A stretch of DNA of 64,000 nucleotides from Mixta tenebrionis (GTDB lineage: Bacteria; Pseudomonadota; Gammaproteobacteria; Enterobacterales; Enterobacteriaceae). The position numbers and the translations under genes are program-made. The stretch is taken from NCBI RefSeq assembly GCF_006517625.1, contig NZ_VHQI01000006.1, forward strand, positions 62,001 through 126,000, given 5' to 3'. Positions within the stretch are counted from its first letter, which is position 1, and each line of letters begins with the position of its first letter. Positions 26,401 through 34,617 of this stretch are shown in pieces. The notes under the pieces are model-generated. The model was not told the DNA's origin and ran no database searches. It saw only the letters and a list, made by a program, of their open reading frames with translations.

Positions 26401-27591
26401 ATCACTGAAGGTCAGCGCCGTCAGGCGATGGTTCTGCCACTGTGCCTGTAGCGTTCGTCTCCGCTGGCCTGCGGCATCCCACTCTACCAGCTGTTGTAGT
26501 TCTCCATTGCGGCGTACAAACTGCCAGCGGTTACCAACCAGATCGCTTATCGCCTCCAGCAGCATCGGCTTTTGCGGCAGCGGCTGTGTGGCGGGATAGC
26601 GAAAGTAATAACGTTTCCCTTCTTTGGTTTCCACCACCAGCTGGTTGCTGTCCGTTTCCGCTATCTGCCAGACCACGGCACCGTCCACCAGCTCCATCAC
26701 GGCATGTTCACGCCCTGGCGCGGCGGGAAAGCCGGGAAAGACGGTCAGGGTCAGCGCTTCGTGAAAGAAAAGCGCATCCAGTTGCGCATCGTAGCTAAGC
26801 TGTATATCCGCCGGCGTTTGCCAGCCTTCGCCGCATGACGGGGCGAGCAGCGTAACCGGAGAAAGAGAGGAGCGATAATAGCGCGTCCACTCCAGCGGCA
26901 GCCGGCCCGGCAATTCGAAATCCTGATGCTCAATGAGCACGCTACCGTCACGAACATCTACCGGATCGCCGAAAACCCACCGACATATCCATGAGTTTTC
27001 GCAGTTCATATTAGGCAAGATCTTTTTACGTAGCGCTTTGGCCGGACCGGAGCGGATCAGTTTCTTCAAACCCCACAACCCCGCCTTCATCGCCATCGCA
27101 ACCAGATTGATGGTTGAGGGGCCGCCCACTTCCACGCCGTTAGGCAGCGCAAGGTTCAGCGCCAGCGGCAGTTCGAGGGAGAGGGGTTTCGGCTTTGTCG
27201 CCTTTTTCAGGCGAAACGGGGGAACAAGGCCAACAATATTACAGTCCAGCACCGGTTCTGAAAAACGGGACATGGGATCACCGTCAGCAATAACGGTTTT
27301 ACTGCCCATAAAGATTTCGTCAGTGATTTGCGGCCCGGCGGTCATTTCCGCTACCGGTATCCATGAACCGCCTACCGGTATATGTATGCCCATTCCGCCG
27401 GTGCCTGCCGTACCCCGGCGTAGCCAGTTAATGGTTACCGTGCTGCCGATAATGGGAATATAATCAAAAGGATCGAATACCGCCGCGATACGCGGCGTGG
27501 GGAGCGGCACCGGCGTGGGAGAGGGCGGGATCAGATAGGTATGAACATCAACGCCCAGTTGCGGATCGGTATGGCAGGTTGAGTGGGGCAT
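23449..27591 (-). CDS. PAAR-Rhs polymorphic toxin with GIY-YIG-like C-terminal nuclease
   Basis: A 1380-residue T6SS effector. Order: PAAR-like N-terminus (about 1-150, with GGMGIHIPVGG and GDPMSRFSEPV), DUF6531 start (GDPVDVRDGSVLIEHQDFEL, about 207), an RHS/YD repeat shell (about 330-1150), the conserved core end DKETGLHYNRYRYYNPHSGS and IDPLGL (residue 1250), then a 130-residue variable tail. The tail has AYIFEF, KYIGKG, KRMNDSI, an ENEI glutamate and PNLLNEINSPG, the pattern of a GIY-YIG (URI-type) nuclease, so DNA cleavage is predicted. Core DNA is GC-rich while the tail is AT-rich, showing module exchange. AGGGAAG precedes the ATG. It is delivered with the VgrG encoded upstream. Confidence 0.9.
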   Translation of the reverse strand: MPHSTCHTDPQLGVDVHTYLIPPSPTPVPLPTPRIAAVFDPFDYIPIIGSTVTINWLRRGTAGTGGMGIHIPVGGSWIPVAEMTAGPQITDEIFMGSKTVIADGDPMSRFSEPVLDCNIVGLVPPFRLKKATKPKPLSLELPLALNLALPNGVEVGGPSTINLVAMAMKAGLWGLKKLIRSGPAKALRKKILPNMNCENSWICRWVFGDPVDVRDGSVLIEHQDFELPGRLPLEWTRYYRSSLSPVTLLAPSCGEGWQTPADIQLSYDAQLDALFFHEALTLTVFPGFPAAPGREHAVMELVDGAVVWQIAETDSNQLVVETKEGKRYYFRYPATQPLPQKPMLLEAISDLVGNRWQFVRRNGELQQLVEWDAAGQRRRTLQAQWQNHRLTALTFSDEDSQCNLPLTRYHYDDRGQLVAEEDAVGLCRRYGWQQGKMISHSLRSGLTFHYQYDEQQRVCHSWGDDGLYDYRFVYHDLLNEVEITDSLGNRTQIQFDADRLPICEINPEGSATRYRYDEVGRPVSQVDAARRETRFEWDDAGNLCTLTHPDRSRRLYVWLDNRLIKETDEEGASRLYEWSRDGQLISQTDELGQIAIYRYNDFGDLIFSMDPAGCETQLEYDGYGFLRSHTDGEGARTTFRYDSRGLLRQRTDAMGRHCSWDYDAKGRLIRWQSEDGSVQTLGWDACDNPSRHVDELNGETRLSYSGMGVLTSRTTPDGKTVRCEYDSEEQLTAVVNELGQRYRLRRDGAGRIIQTEDYYGQQTRYRYDEAGNLVARSDALGQLTEYRHDRMGRLTEKRYRDGEQTLKERFRYDRCGRVTALLNPWREVTRKYDAAGRLTEERQDGLGIYWRYDAAGNCISRHSDAGHRTEWRYNQRGQPVAVTLDGETSRFAYDACGRLQDETLGETLSRRYRYDARDRLVSQAVSRNDAGLFSTGYRYDRNGNPEERSDSRLGHEYFSYDPVGRLLAHTCPEGRVTRFIQDAAGNQLLTQIRAQDDTPQGWWREGELHGVRYLFDRAGNLRRQSDRDGNHRQLRWDGNQRLRGSRDKHHTTEYGYDAAGRRVFKRNAQETTWFWWDGDALLGEVTRPNSTPGLPDTAAADPDDAKASAQRRLAARALWPAMQEYVYRPGSFIPFALLPDRTQPDARIHYYHNDLNGCPLRLTDGDGNITWEAHYHAWGGVKRLTQQVHNPLRFQGQYYDKETGLHYNRYRYYNPHSGSFISQDPIGLLGGVNVYQYAPNPISWIDPLGLTGAYIFEFDTGDKYIGKGTLKRMNDSIKERLAQVTRSLPPGSPTPKVVGQAHIDFQSNDMGFMVENEIMQRNNFGTNPNLLNEINSPGLKKSAANSNMKSQVNENANALEAKFQADKKARAKNSKKSGGC

Positions 27592-27613
27592 CTTTTCTTC
27601 CCTGAACAGAGGC

Positions 27614-27742
27614 TCAGATAATTCTTCTCAGCGCATTTAAAAACGATCTGGCTTCATTGCCATATTCTTCACCCATGCAGCTCACCAGAATCATCATTAC
27701 GACAATGGCGCCGCCGATAATCACTAATCGCTTCTTTGTCAT
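27614..27742 (-). CDS. Tiny predicted lipoprotein between TPR protein and Rhs
   Basis: A 42-residue protein. A basic N-terminus (MTKKR), a hydrophobic run and the lipobox LVSC (Cys at residue 22) predict a lipoprotein with a mature tail of about 21 residues, GEEYGNEARSFLNALRRII after CM. ATG 27742 overlaps the stop of the TPR gene as ATGA and has AAAGGAAG 5 nt upstream; the longer frame from 27838 lies inside the TPR gene and is rejected. It is sandwiched in the vgrG-TPR-rhs operon, so a role in effector loading, delivery or self-protection is possible, but no known family was recognised. Confidence 0.65.
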   Translation of the reverse strand: MTKKRLVIIGGAIVVMMILVSCMGEEYGNEARSFLNALRRII

Positions 27743-29346
27743 AAAACTTCCTTTAATTCGCTGGCCGGCATTTCCGTCTGTAGCAGCTGCTCGGTTGATT
27801 TTGGCTCCGGCGTCATAAATGACAGCGGCGCATCCCATTCAGCTGGCTCTTTATCCAGCGGATGGGCGATATCGGGGATGCCGCTCCAGTTAGGCGCCAG
27901 CAGTTCGCGTCCGGCAAAGATAATGCGCTGGAATGGAATACTGGCCTGACGTATCAGTGATTCCCGCTGCTCACAGCAGTGCAGAAACGCCTGTTCCATC
28001 GCCTGCTCCATCCGCTGCTGCAGCCGGGCGGTTTTTTCCGGCGCCGGATATTTTCCCAGCGCCAGCGCCTCTTTTTCGGCCTTACGCTGTATATCCGTCA
28101 GCTGGTTGCAGTACGCCTGGGCTTTTTTTTCCAGCGCCTCAGCTCTGGCTTTATCCTGCATGGTCAGCAGCGCATGCAGCGTGATGCCGAGCGTGGAAAA
28201 CTTACGCTCCGCCAGCGGGAGCTGCGTCGCCGCCCGTATCGCTTCGGTATAGAACTTTGTCGCCAGCGTGGTATGGCCTTTGCGCTGATAGCAAAAGCCC
28301 GCCATGCGGTAACCTTCGATAACATATAGCGGATGCGGTACGCGCTGCGCCTCGGCGGCGGCGCGCGCGTAAACCTCAGCGGCCTGCTCATAGCGCCTGG
28401 CGGTAAACCAGGCGCCTGCTTCGCCAAATAAACTTTGCGTAATTAGCTGGTGTTTAATCGCCGGCTGTTCGATCTGCACCGCTCGCTCCGCCGCCAGCCG
28501 GTAGGACTGTACCGCCCTGGGGATATCCTGCCCCTTAAGCCAGGCGCCGGCGATAATGCTGTGCATAACCACCTGCTGTTCCGGCCATCCTTTTTGCTGC
28601 GCCAGCTCCAGCGCGCGCTGCGCGCGCTCGGTAACCTGCTGCGGCGTGCCGCGTTGCAGCAGTACCATACTGTCGGTCATATAGCGACGATAGAGAAAAG
28701 TCTCGTTATCCTCGGTGCTCTGGCTGGCCACTTCTGTTATCAGCGTATGCTGCTGGAGATCGGGTATCAGCTTTTGTATGTCGTGCGGCCGGGCTTTTTC
28801 CAGCGGACGCCAGCATGGATTGCTGTGGCTGTGAAGCAGCATAAATCGCAGATTGGCGGGCCAGCTGCTCTGCAGCGCCAGGTCAATCCACTGTTGCCAG
28901 GAGCTATGCAGGCTGACGGCGTCGGGTGAAAGGGCTACCACAAGGTAACGGAACTGCGCCTGATAGTAGTGGGCAAAAGAGGATAACGCGGCCATAAAGC
29001 CATCAACCGAATCGCATTCCGCCAGCGGCGGGTAGCGCCAGTCTGTCGCCAGCTGTTGCTCAGCCAGCGCTTCTTTGCTGTGTTGATAGTTTTCCAGCAG
29101 CTCATGGCGTAGCGCGCGGCTGTAGCCAAACAGCGTATCGAACGGCGCGCGAAAAGTGATAAACAGGTCAGGGAGATCGTATTCCGTTTCTTGCTGCTGC
29201 AGCGCCGTAAAGGCCTGGATAAGCGACTTCGCATCATCTTCCACTTCCCAGAGAAAAATGCGGGCGTCACGGCCGCTCTGCTCCAGCCACAGCCGATGTA
29301 AAATCGCCATCCGTCGTTCAACCGGATTTCTTTCTACCGTCGCCAT
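27739..29346 (-). CDS. TPR-repeat protein of the VgrG-Rhs operon, putative effector adaptor
   Basis: A 535-residue cytoplasmic protein. The N-terminal 200 residues look like an alpha/beta domain without Walker motifs. About residues 230-400 form helical TPR-like repeats, e.g. ERAQRALELAQQKGWPEQQ, AVQSYRLAAERAVQ, QAAEVYARAAAEAQRV and LATKFYTEAIRAA, followed by a charged coiled segment. It stands exactly where T6SS loci carry loading adaptors or chaperones (EagR/DUF1795, DUF4123, DUF2169), none of which is visible here. By position it may load the Rhs effector onto VgrG; this is inference. Its 3' end overlaps the small lipoprotein gene by 4 nt. Confidence 0.8.
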   Translation of the reverse strand: MATVERNPVERRMAILHRLWLEQSGRDARIFLWEVEDDAKSLIQAFTALQQQETEYDLPDLFITFRAPFDTLFGYSRALRHELLENYQHSKEALAEQQLATDWRYPPLAECDSVDGFMAALSSFAHYYQAQFRYLVVALSPDAVSLHSSWQQWIDLALQSSWPANLRFMLLHSHSNPCWRPLEKARPHDIQKLIPDLQQHTLITEVASQSTEDNETFLYRRYMTDSMVLLQRGTPQQVTERAQRALELAQQKGWPEQQVVMHSIIAGAWLKGQDIPRAVQSYRLAAERAVQIEQPAIKHQLITQSLFGEAGAWFTARRYEQAAEVYARAAAEAQRVPHPLYVIEGYRMAGFCYQRKGHTTLATKFYTEAIRAATQLPLAERKFSTLGITLHALLTMQDKARAEALEKKAQAYCNQLTDIQRKAEKEALALGKYPAPEKTARLQQRMEQAMEQAFLHCCEQRESLIRQASIPFQRIIFAGRELLAPNWSGIPDIAHPLDKEPAEWDAPLSFMTPEPKSTEQLLQTEMPASELKEVL

Positions 29347-29378
29347 AAAAGGGTTCCCTGAGGCATTGATTCACTTCC

Positions 29379-31664
29379 CTATGCGTTCAGCTTAATTTTT
29401 TTACCGTCCATCGATATGCCGCTTCCATCAATGACGATGACCGACCCGCTGGCCTTAATAGATATTTCACCGCTTTTAATAGTGATACCGGTACCACCTA
29501 CTTCCAGGGTAATGCTACCGCTGGCGCTTTCGCTAAGATTACCGTTGACGGTGCGGGTATCTTCTCCGGTAACCGTTAAATTACGGCCCGCCTGTAGCGT
29601 TACTTCCTGCGGACCAAGCACCGTAAACTTATGCTTAGCTTTAAAGGTTTCCTGAACCACACCGTTAACGGTAGTTTCTTCCGCGCCGGTAATGATCTTG
29701 GTGCGCTTGCCGGTAACGTCCAGCTTTTCCTCGCCTTTAACGATAGCCGTCCTGTTACTGATTACGGTGGTCTCCTGATTACCCTTTACCTTAATCTCCT
29801 GGTTGCCTTTCACCGCCACTTCGCGCTTACCATCCACCGCTAACCGGTCATCAATCTTCACGTTGCGCGTGCGGTTCTTTTGTACGGTGATGGTTTCATC
29901 GCCTTCCACCGTCGCTTTCCGGTCTTGTTTGATAGCGATGGTCTCTTTGCCGCTGACCTGCTCGTTACGGTTACCGCTAATTTCCAGCGTTTCGTTACCG
30001 GCAACCTTTTCGCTGCGGTTACCGGCGATGGTAATGGTTTCGTTGCCGTTAACGGTTTCGGTGCGATCCTGCTCAATGGTGGAGGTTTCATTCCCGGCGA
30101 CGTTTTTCGTGCGGTTGCTGCCGACGGCATGGGATTCATCGTTTTTAACGTTGGTATCCATATTGCGTTCGGCCTGAATGAATACCTGCTCGGCTCCCGC
30201 TTTGTCTTCAAAGCGCAGCATATTGGCGTTGCCCGGCGTGCCGTCTTTGGTGCGGCTCATAAATCCCATCTGCGTTGCCGCCGCCGGCAGCGACCAGGGA
30301 GGCATGCTGGCTTCGTTATAAACGCGCCCGGTGATGATCGGACGATCCGGATCGCCGTTGATGAAATCGACGATAACCTCATCGCCCACGCGTGGGATCT
30401 GCACGCCGCCGTAGCCCTGGCCGGCCCAGGCGCTGGAAACGCGTATCCAGCAGGAGCTGGTATCATCCCCTTTAGCTTCGCGATCCCAGTGGAATTTCAC
30501 CTTTACCCGGCCAAAGCGGTCGGTCCAGATCGATTCGCCGGCCGGTCCCACCACCCTCGCCGTTTGCGGGCCGTAGGTACGCGGCCACTGCGTTTTCGCT
30601 TCAGGGCGGAACGGAATATCCGCCGGCAGCGCGGTGAAATTAAGCTGATGGATTGAGGTGCCGCCGCTGCCGCTGGCGTAGGGGTTTTCTTCAAGCTGGT
30701 AGTCAACGGCGGTAATCAGATAGTCGCGGTTATCACTAAGCACCGGCGCGTTAATCAGCGTAAAGGTATAGCCGGGGCAGATGCCGATAGCCGTGGCGGT
30801 AGCATGAATCTGCATATGATCGACCGCCCAGCGCTGCTGGCGAATGCGGGCATAAAATTCGCCGTGCCCGTGCTCTACATAACGTCCCGGCCAGTCGTAA
30901 ACGTCGATATTGCCCGGCTTTGGCGAGGCCGGGTTCTGCCTGGCCTGCAGCAGCCAGGCGTGCGGCTTACGAAAATCGTAGTCGTCAACGCTGTAAAGGC
31001 CCGGCGTGACGCGCATTTCCGGCTGCCAGCGGGAAACGCCCTCCGCGTCCGCCACGCCGCCGGTGGCGGTCTGATAATAGGGAATCGCTTCATAAGCGGA
31101 GAAGGGCTTATGCGCATCGGGGCCGTCGGTTAACACCAGCGTATGGTTGCCGTCTTCATGGCGGAAGAAATAGCTGATGCCCTCCAGCTCCATCAGGCGG
31201 CTGATAAATTCCAGGCTGCTTTCCTGATACTGCACGCAATATTCCCAGCTGCGGTAGTTGCCGGTCAGGCGATCTTCCACGTTAACCTGGTACTCGCTCA
31301 GCAGGGTTTTAACGATCAGCGGTACGGTGGTTTCCTGAAAGATGCGCAGATTGCGATCGCGCTTCATCGGCCACAGATCTGATTCCAGCGTCAGGGCGTA
31401 AGAGGTATAGCGGGTGCCGTCCAGCTCCTGCGAGCCTACCACGACGCGGGTAATTTTGCCGTTCAGCCAGCGGAATGACGCGCTGTGCTGCAGCGGGATT
31501 TGAAGGGTGAGCGGCTGTCCCAGCAGGGTGGCGTTGTCAATGCGCGGATGAGAGCTGAGTAACGTTACGTTAAGGCTGAAAGATTCAGACAGCGCTTCGC
31601 GTCCGGACAGCTTCCAGAATAGTAACTCTTCTGCCGGAGAGCGGGCGATAATTCGGTTAAGCAT
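29379..31664 (-). CDS. vgrG: Type VI secretion spike protein VgrG (TssI)
   Basis: A 761-residue trimeric spike component. The N-terminal gp27-like region (with LEFISRLMELEGISYFF) is followed by the gp5 OB-fold (about residues 365-450; IWTDRFGRVKVKFHWDREAK and CWIRVSSAWAGQGYGG), and a C-terminal triple-stranded beta-helix made of many short repeats of the NETxxI..NRxxxV type (about 500-720). No catalytic extension follows the helix, so this is a structural VgrG that should carry the PAAR-Rhs protein encoded three genes on. No other T6SS structural genes lie in the window, so this is an orphan vgrG island. Confidence 0.95.
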   Translation of the reverse strand: MLNRIIARSPAEELLFWKLSGREALSESFSLNVTLLSSHPRIDNATLLGQPLTLQIPLQHSASFRWLNGKITRVVVGSQELDGTRYTSYALTLESDLWPMKRDRNLRIFQETTVPLIVKTLLSEYQVNVEDRLTGNYRSWEYCVQYQESSLEFISRLMELEGISYFFRHEDGNHTLVLTDGPDAHKPFSAYEAIPYYQTATGGVADAEGVSRWQPEMRVTPGLYSVDDYDFRKPHAWLLQARQNPASPKPGNIDVYDWPGRYVEHGHGEFYARIRQQRWAVDHMQIHATATAIGICPGYTFTLINAPVLSDNRDYLITAVDYQLEENPYASGSGGTSIHQLNFTALPADIPFRPEAKTQWPRTYGPQTARVVGPAGESIWTDRFGRVKVKFHWDREAKGDDTSSCWIRVSSAWAGQGYGGVQIPRVGDEVIVDFINGDPDRPIITGRVYNEASMPPWSLPAAATQMGFMSRTKDGTPGNANMLRFEDKAGAEQVFIQAERNMDTNVKNDESHAVGSNRTKNVAGNETSTIEQDRTETVNGNETITIAGNRSEKVAGNETLEISGNRNEQVSGKETIAIKQDRKATVEGDETITVQKNRTRNVKIDDRLAVDGKREVAVKGNQEIKVKGNQETTVISNRTAIVKGEEKLDVTGKRTKIITGAEETTVNGVVQETFKAKHKFTVLGPQEVTLQAGRNLTVTGEDTRTVNGNLSESASGSITLEVGGTGITIKSGEISIKASGSVIVIDGSGISMDGKKIKLNA

Positions 31665-31796
31665 AATTTATCATCCATGAACAGCGCACAGCATTTTCTG
31701 TATATTTTCCGATTAGTACAGCCGGAAAGAACGAGGGTCAATTAAGCAATGCTAAACAATAAATTGCCGGAAAGCGTAGGTGGTTTTTTCCTGGAA

Positions 31797-31822
31797 CGAA
31801 AAAAGGCGCCATCAAGGCGCCT
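31797..31822 (-). terminator. Intrinsic terminator downstream of yhjE
   Basis: AGGCGCC (31804-31810) and GGCGCCT (31816-31822) form a 7-bp stem with a 5-nt loop; on the minus strand it is followed by six T residues (31799-31804). It is the first recognisable element on the yhjE side of the island. Confidence 0.75.
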
Positions 31823-31937
31823 GCGGTAGATGAATAAATTCTCTTGCGGAGCGGCGATTGCGCACTGCAAGCAAAGCGGCATCCATGCCGGCCGCGTTAT
31901 TCGCGACGCCTGGCCTTCTGCCGGCTATGTCAGCGCA

Positions 31938-33269
31938 TCAGACTTCGTACAGCGTCTGATGGCGGGTCTCTTTACAGGCGAGCAGCGCCAGCAACGTCAG
32001 CAGCGCCATCGCTGCCAGATAAAGCCCCACGGCGAACAGCCCGTAGTGTGCGTTAAGCCAGGCCGCAATATAGGGCGCGACCGAGGCGCCGAGGATCGAC
32101 GACAGATTGTAAGAGAACGACGCGCCGGTATAGCGCACCTCTGTGGGAAACAGCTCCGGCAGCAGCGCGCCCATCGGGCCGAAGGTCAGCCCCATAATGC
32201 TCAGGCCGATCAGCAGGAACAGCATCATCATTGCCTGGCTGCCGGAGGCCATTAGCGTAGGGAACAGCAGGGCAAACAGCATAATCCCCAGCGTGATCGC
32301 AATCATGGTCTTACGGCGTCCGAAGCGGTCAGCCAGCAGGCCGGCAACCGGCACCATCGCGCCGAAGCCGATCACCGCCACCATCAGCATCCACAGCAGG
32401 CTGTTGCGTGAGAAGCCAAGGCCGGCGGGCGCCGGCGCGGTGCCGTAGCTCATCGAGTAAACGGTCATGATATAGAACAGCGTGTAGGTCGCCAGCATAA
32501 TAAAGGTGCCGAGAATCGTCGCGCCCAGATGCTTGCTCAGCAGGGTGCCGATCGGCACGCGCACCTGCTTTTTCTCTTTCTGTACCTTAGCGAAGACCGG
32601 ACTTTCATGCAGCGAAACGCGCACGTAGAGGCCGATAATTACCAGCACGGCGGAGAGAATAAAAGGCACGCGCCAGCCCCAGCTCATAAACTGCGCGTCG
32701 GTCAGCAGCCAGGAGAGCAGCAAAAATGTGCCGTTGGCGAAGAAGAAGCCGATGGGTGCGCCAAGCTGCGGGAACGAGCCGTACAGCGCGCGTTTTTTCG
32801 CCGGCGCGTTTTCCGTCGCCAGCAACGCCGCGCCGCCCCATTCGCCGCCGAGGCCCAGCCCCTGACCGAAACGCGCCAGCGCCAGCAGCAGCGGCGCAAA
32901 AACGCCGATGGCGTCGTAGCCCGGCAGCAGGCCGATGAGCACCGTTGAAATACCCATCGTCAGTAACGAGGCAACCAGCGTCGCTTTACGCCCGACGCGA
33001 TCGCCGAAATGTCCGAAAAGCGCTGAACCTATGGGGCGGGCGACAAAAGCGATGGCGAAGGTGGCCAGCGACTGTAGCGTGGCGACGGTGGCATCGCCCT
33101 GCGGAAAGAAAATATGCGGAAAGACGATCACGGCGGCGGTGGCATAGATATAAAAATCGAAAAATTCGATGGCGGTGCCAACCAGCGAGGCGATGACGAC
33201 TTTACCGCGCGAGTTAACCGGCGCGGCGGCGGTTTCTGTGTCGATTGTTGGTGCGATGGTTGCTTGCAT
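31938..33269 (-). CDS. yhjE: MFS metabolite transporter YhjE (SHS/MHS type)
   Basis: A 443-residue, 12-helix major facilitator of the metabolite:H+ symporter group (E. coli YhjE 440). The N-terminus GTAIEFFDFYIYATAAVIVF and the loop 2-3 signature GHFGDRVGRKATL are diagnostic; GLGLGGEWGGAALLATENAP and PELFPTEVRYTG are near-invariant in this family. The substrate is unknown. A weak SD precedes the ATG. It is in the same order and orientation relative to yhjD and yhjC as in E. coli, but separated from yhjG by the effector island. Confidence 0.94.
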   Translation of the reverse strand: MQATIAPTIDTETAAAPVNSRGKVVIASLVGTAIEFFDFYIYATAAVIVFPHIFFPQGDATVATLQSLATFAIAFVARPIGSALFGHFGDRVGRKATLVASLLTMGISTVLIGLLPGYDAIGVFAPLLLALARFGQGLGLGGEWGGAALLATENAPAKKRALYGSFPQLGAPIGFFFANGTFLLLSWLLTDAQFMSWGWRVPFILSAVLVIIGLYVRVSLHESPVFAKVQKEKKQVRVPIGTLLSKHLGATILGTFIMLATYTLFYIMTVYSMSYGTAPAPAGLGFSRNSLLWMLMVAVIGFGAMVPVAGLLADRFGRRKTMIAITLGIMLFALLFPTLMASGSQAMMMLFLLIGLSIMGLTFGPMGALLPELFPTEVRYTGASFSYNLSSILGASVAPYIAAWLNAHYGLFAVGLYLAAMALLTLLALLACKETRHQTLYEV

Positions 33270-33554
33270 AATTGTTTCTTATTTGTAAACCGAACAAAGA
33301 ATCTTACGCACAGCTTTCAGCAGGTTCAATGGTGAAAAGCCGCGTCAGCGCTGGGCTGAGCGCATGAAAAGTGGATAATTTTTAACAAAAAAGCTTTACT
33401 GGCGGATGGCAGGGGAAACGGCCTGTTTTCTGGCGGGAATCACTGCAAAACGGGAAAATAAAAGTGAGGGGTTAGTTATTCATGCTGGGCGTTGGCTGAA
33501 TTTTGCGCACGACGCGGCATATTTCGCTATTGTGCCGCGCCGTGTGCGCTTCGC

Positions 33555-34562
33555 TTACTTTTTCCGTCGCAGGTTAAGCGGCGGATCGTTTTCATAATCG
33601 GCGGTAGCGATCCAGGCGGCGCAGAACAGCGTCAGGCGGGCAAAGAAGTAGAAGAACGCCATCAGCCCCAGTACCGAACCGAAGGCGGCGCCGGAGGGCG
33701 ACGAGGCGAGCTTGGGCAGCGTCAGGGTCATGATGAACTTGATCGCCTCAAAGCCGATTGCCGCCAGCAGCGTGCCGCGCAGCAGCGCTTTTTTATGCGG
33801 GCGATGGCGCGGCAGAATCCAGAAGATCCACAGAAACAGCAGGTAGTTAGCGAAAATGGAGATCGACAGCGCGATCAGCGTCATCGCCGGCCGCAGCCAT
33901 TCGATATCCTCCAGCCCCAGCGCGCGCACGATCGCCGCCTGCGCCGCGCCGGCAATTGAAGTTAGCGACAGGGTAATAATCAGCGCCAGCACCAGCCCGG
34001 TCAGAGAAATAAAGTCGCGGGTATATTTGAAATAGATCTTCTCTTTGTCCTGGGCGCCGCGCTCCCAGACATCGCGCGACTGGGCGCGGATCGCCTCGCG
34101 CAGGTTGCCCATCCAGCTGATGCCGGAATAGAGCGCCACCAGCAGACCGGTAATGCCTACCGTGGTGCGCTGTTCAACGGCGGTATGCACGGTATTTTTT
34201 AGCGTGCTGGCCAGCGTGGGATCGCTGATGCTGTTAACGATGCGCTCAATCAGTTCGTTCAGCAGCATCGGATGGGAGGCCAGCACAAAACCGACGGCGG
34301 CGAACGACACCATCAGAATCGGGATCAGCGACAAAAAAGAAAAATAGGTAATGGCGGCGCCGAACTGGCTGCCGAGGCGATCGGTAAAGCGCTCCCCGGC
34401 GCGAATAAAGTGCGCCACCGCCGGAATCGCCCGAAACCAGCTGACAAAGCGTGAAACGCGGCTGAGCGAACGATCGACTGTATGATTGCCGGTTTTAATT
34501 TTAATCAGCGGCTTATCTTCTTGCTGCCGCTGTTCAGGGGGCTGCGCATGTTTTTCCGTCAT
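33555..34562 (-). CDS. yhjD: Inner-membrane protein YhjD (YihY/BrkB family)
   Basis: A 335-residue membrane protein (E. coli 337) of the BrkB/YihY family, with six hydrophobic helices from about residue 70 to 315 and a basic, hydrophilic N-terminus of about 45 residues. FGAAITYFSFLSLIPILMVS and LYSGISWMGNLREAIRAQSR are characteristic. In E. coli, YhjD mutations allow survival without Kdo, hinting at a role in lipid IVA or envelope transport; that is literature memory. It lies between yhjE (285 bp away) and yhjC (55 bp). Confidence 0.93.
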   Translation of the reverse strand: MTEKHAQPPEQRQQEDKPLIKIKTGNHTVDRSLSRVSRFVSWFRAIPAVAHFIRAGERFTDRLGSQFGAAITYFSFLSLIPILMVSFAAVGFVLASHPMLLNELIERIVNSISDPTLASTLKNTVHTAVEQRTTVGITGLLVALYSGISWMGNLREAIRAQSRDVWERGAQDKEKIYFKYTRDFISLTGLVLALIITLSLTSIAGAAQAAIVRALGLEDIEWLRPAMTLIALSISIFANYLLFLWIFWILPRHRPHKKALLRGTLLAAIGFEAIKFIMTLTLPKLASSPSGAAFGSVLGLMAFFYFFARLTLFCAAWIATADYENDPPLNLRRKK

Positions 34563-34617
34563 GAACCGGACTCATCCTTCTGTTTTATTACGTCAAACGC
34601 TCATTATAGCCGCGCCG

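Noticed and set aside
20725-31796. Prophage or transposon origin of the island
   Set aside because: No integrase, transposase, terminal repeats or tRNA attachment site seen; VgrG is phage-like only through the T6SS.
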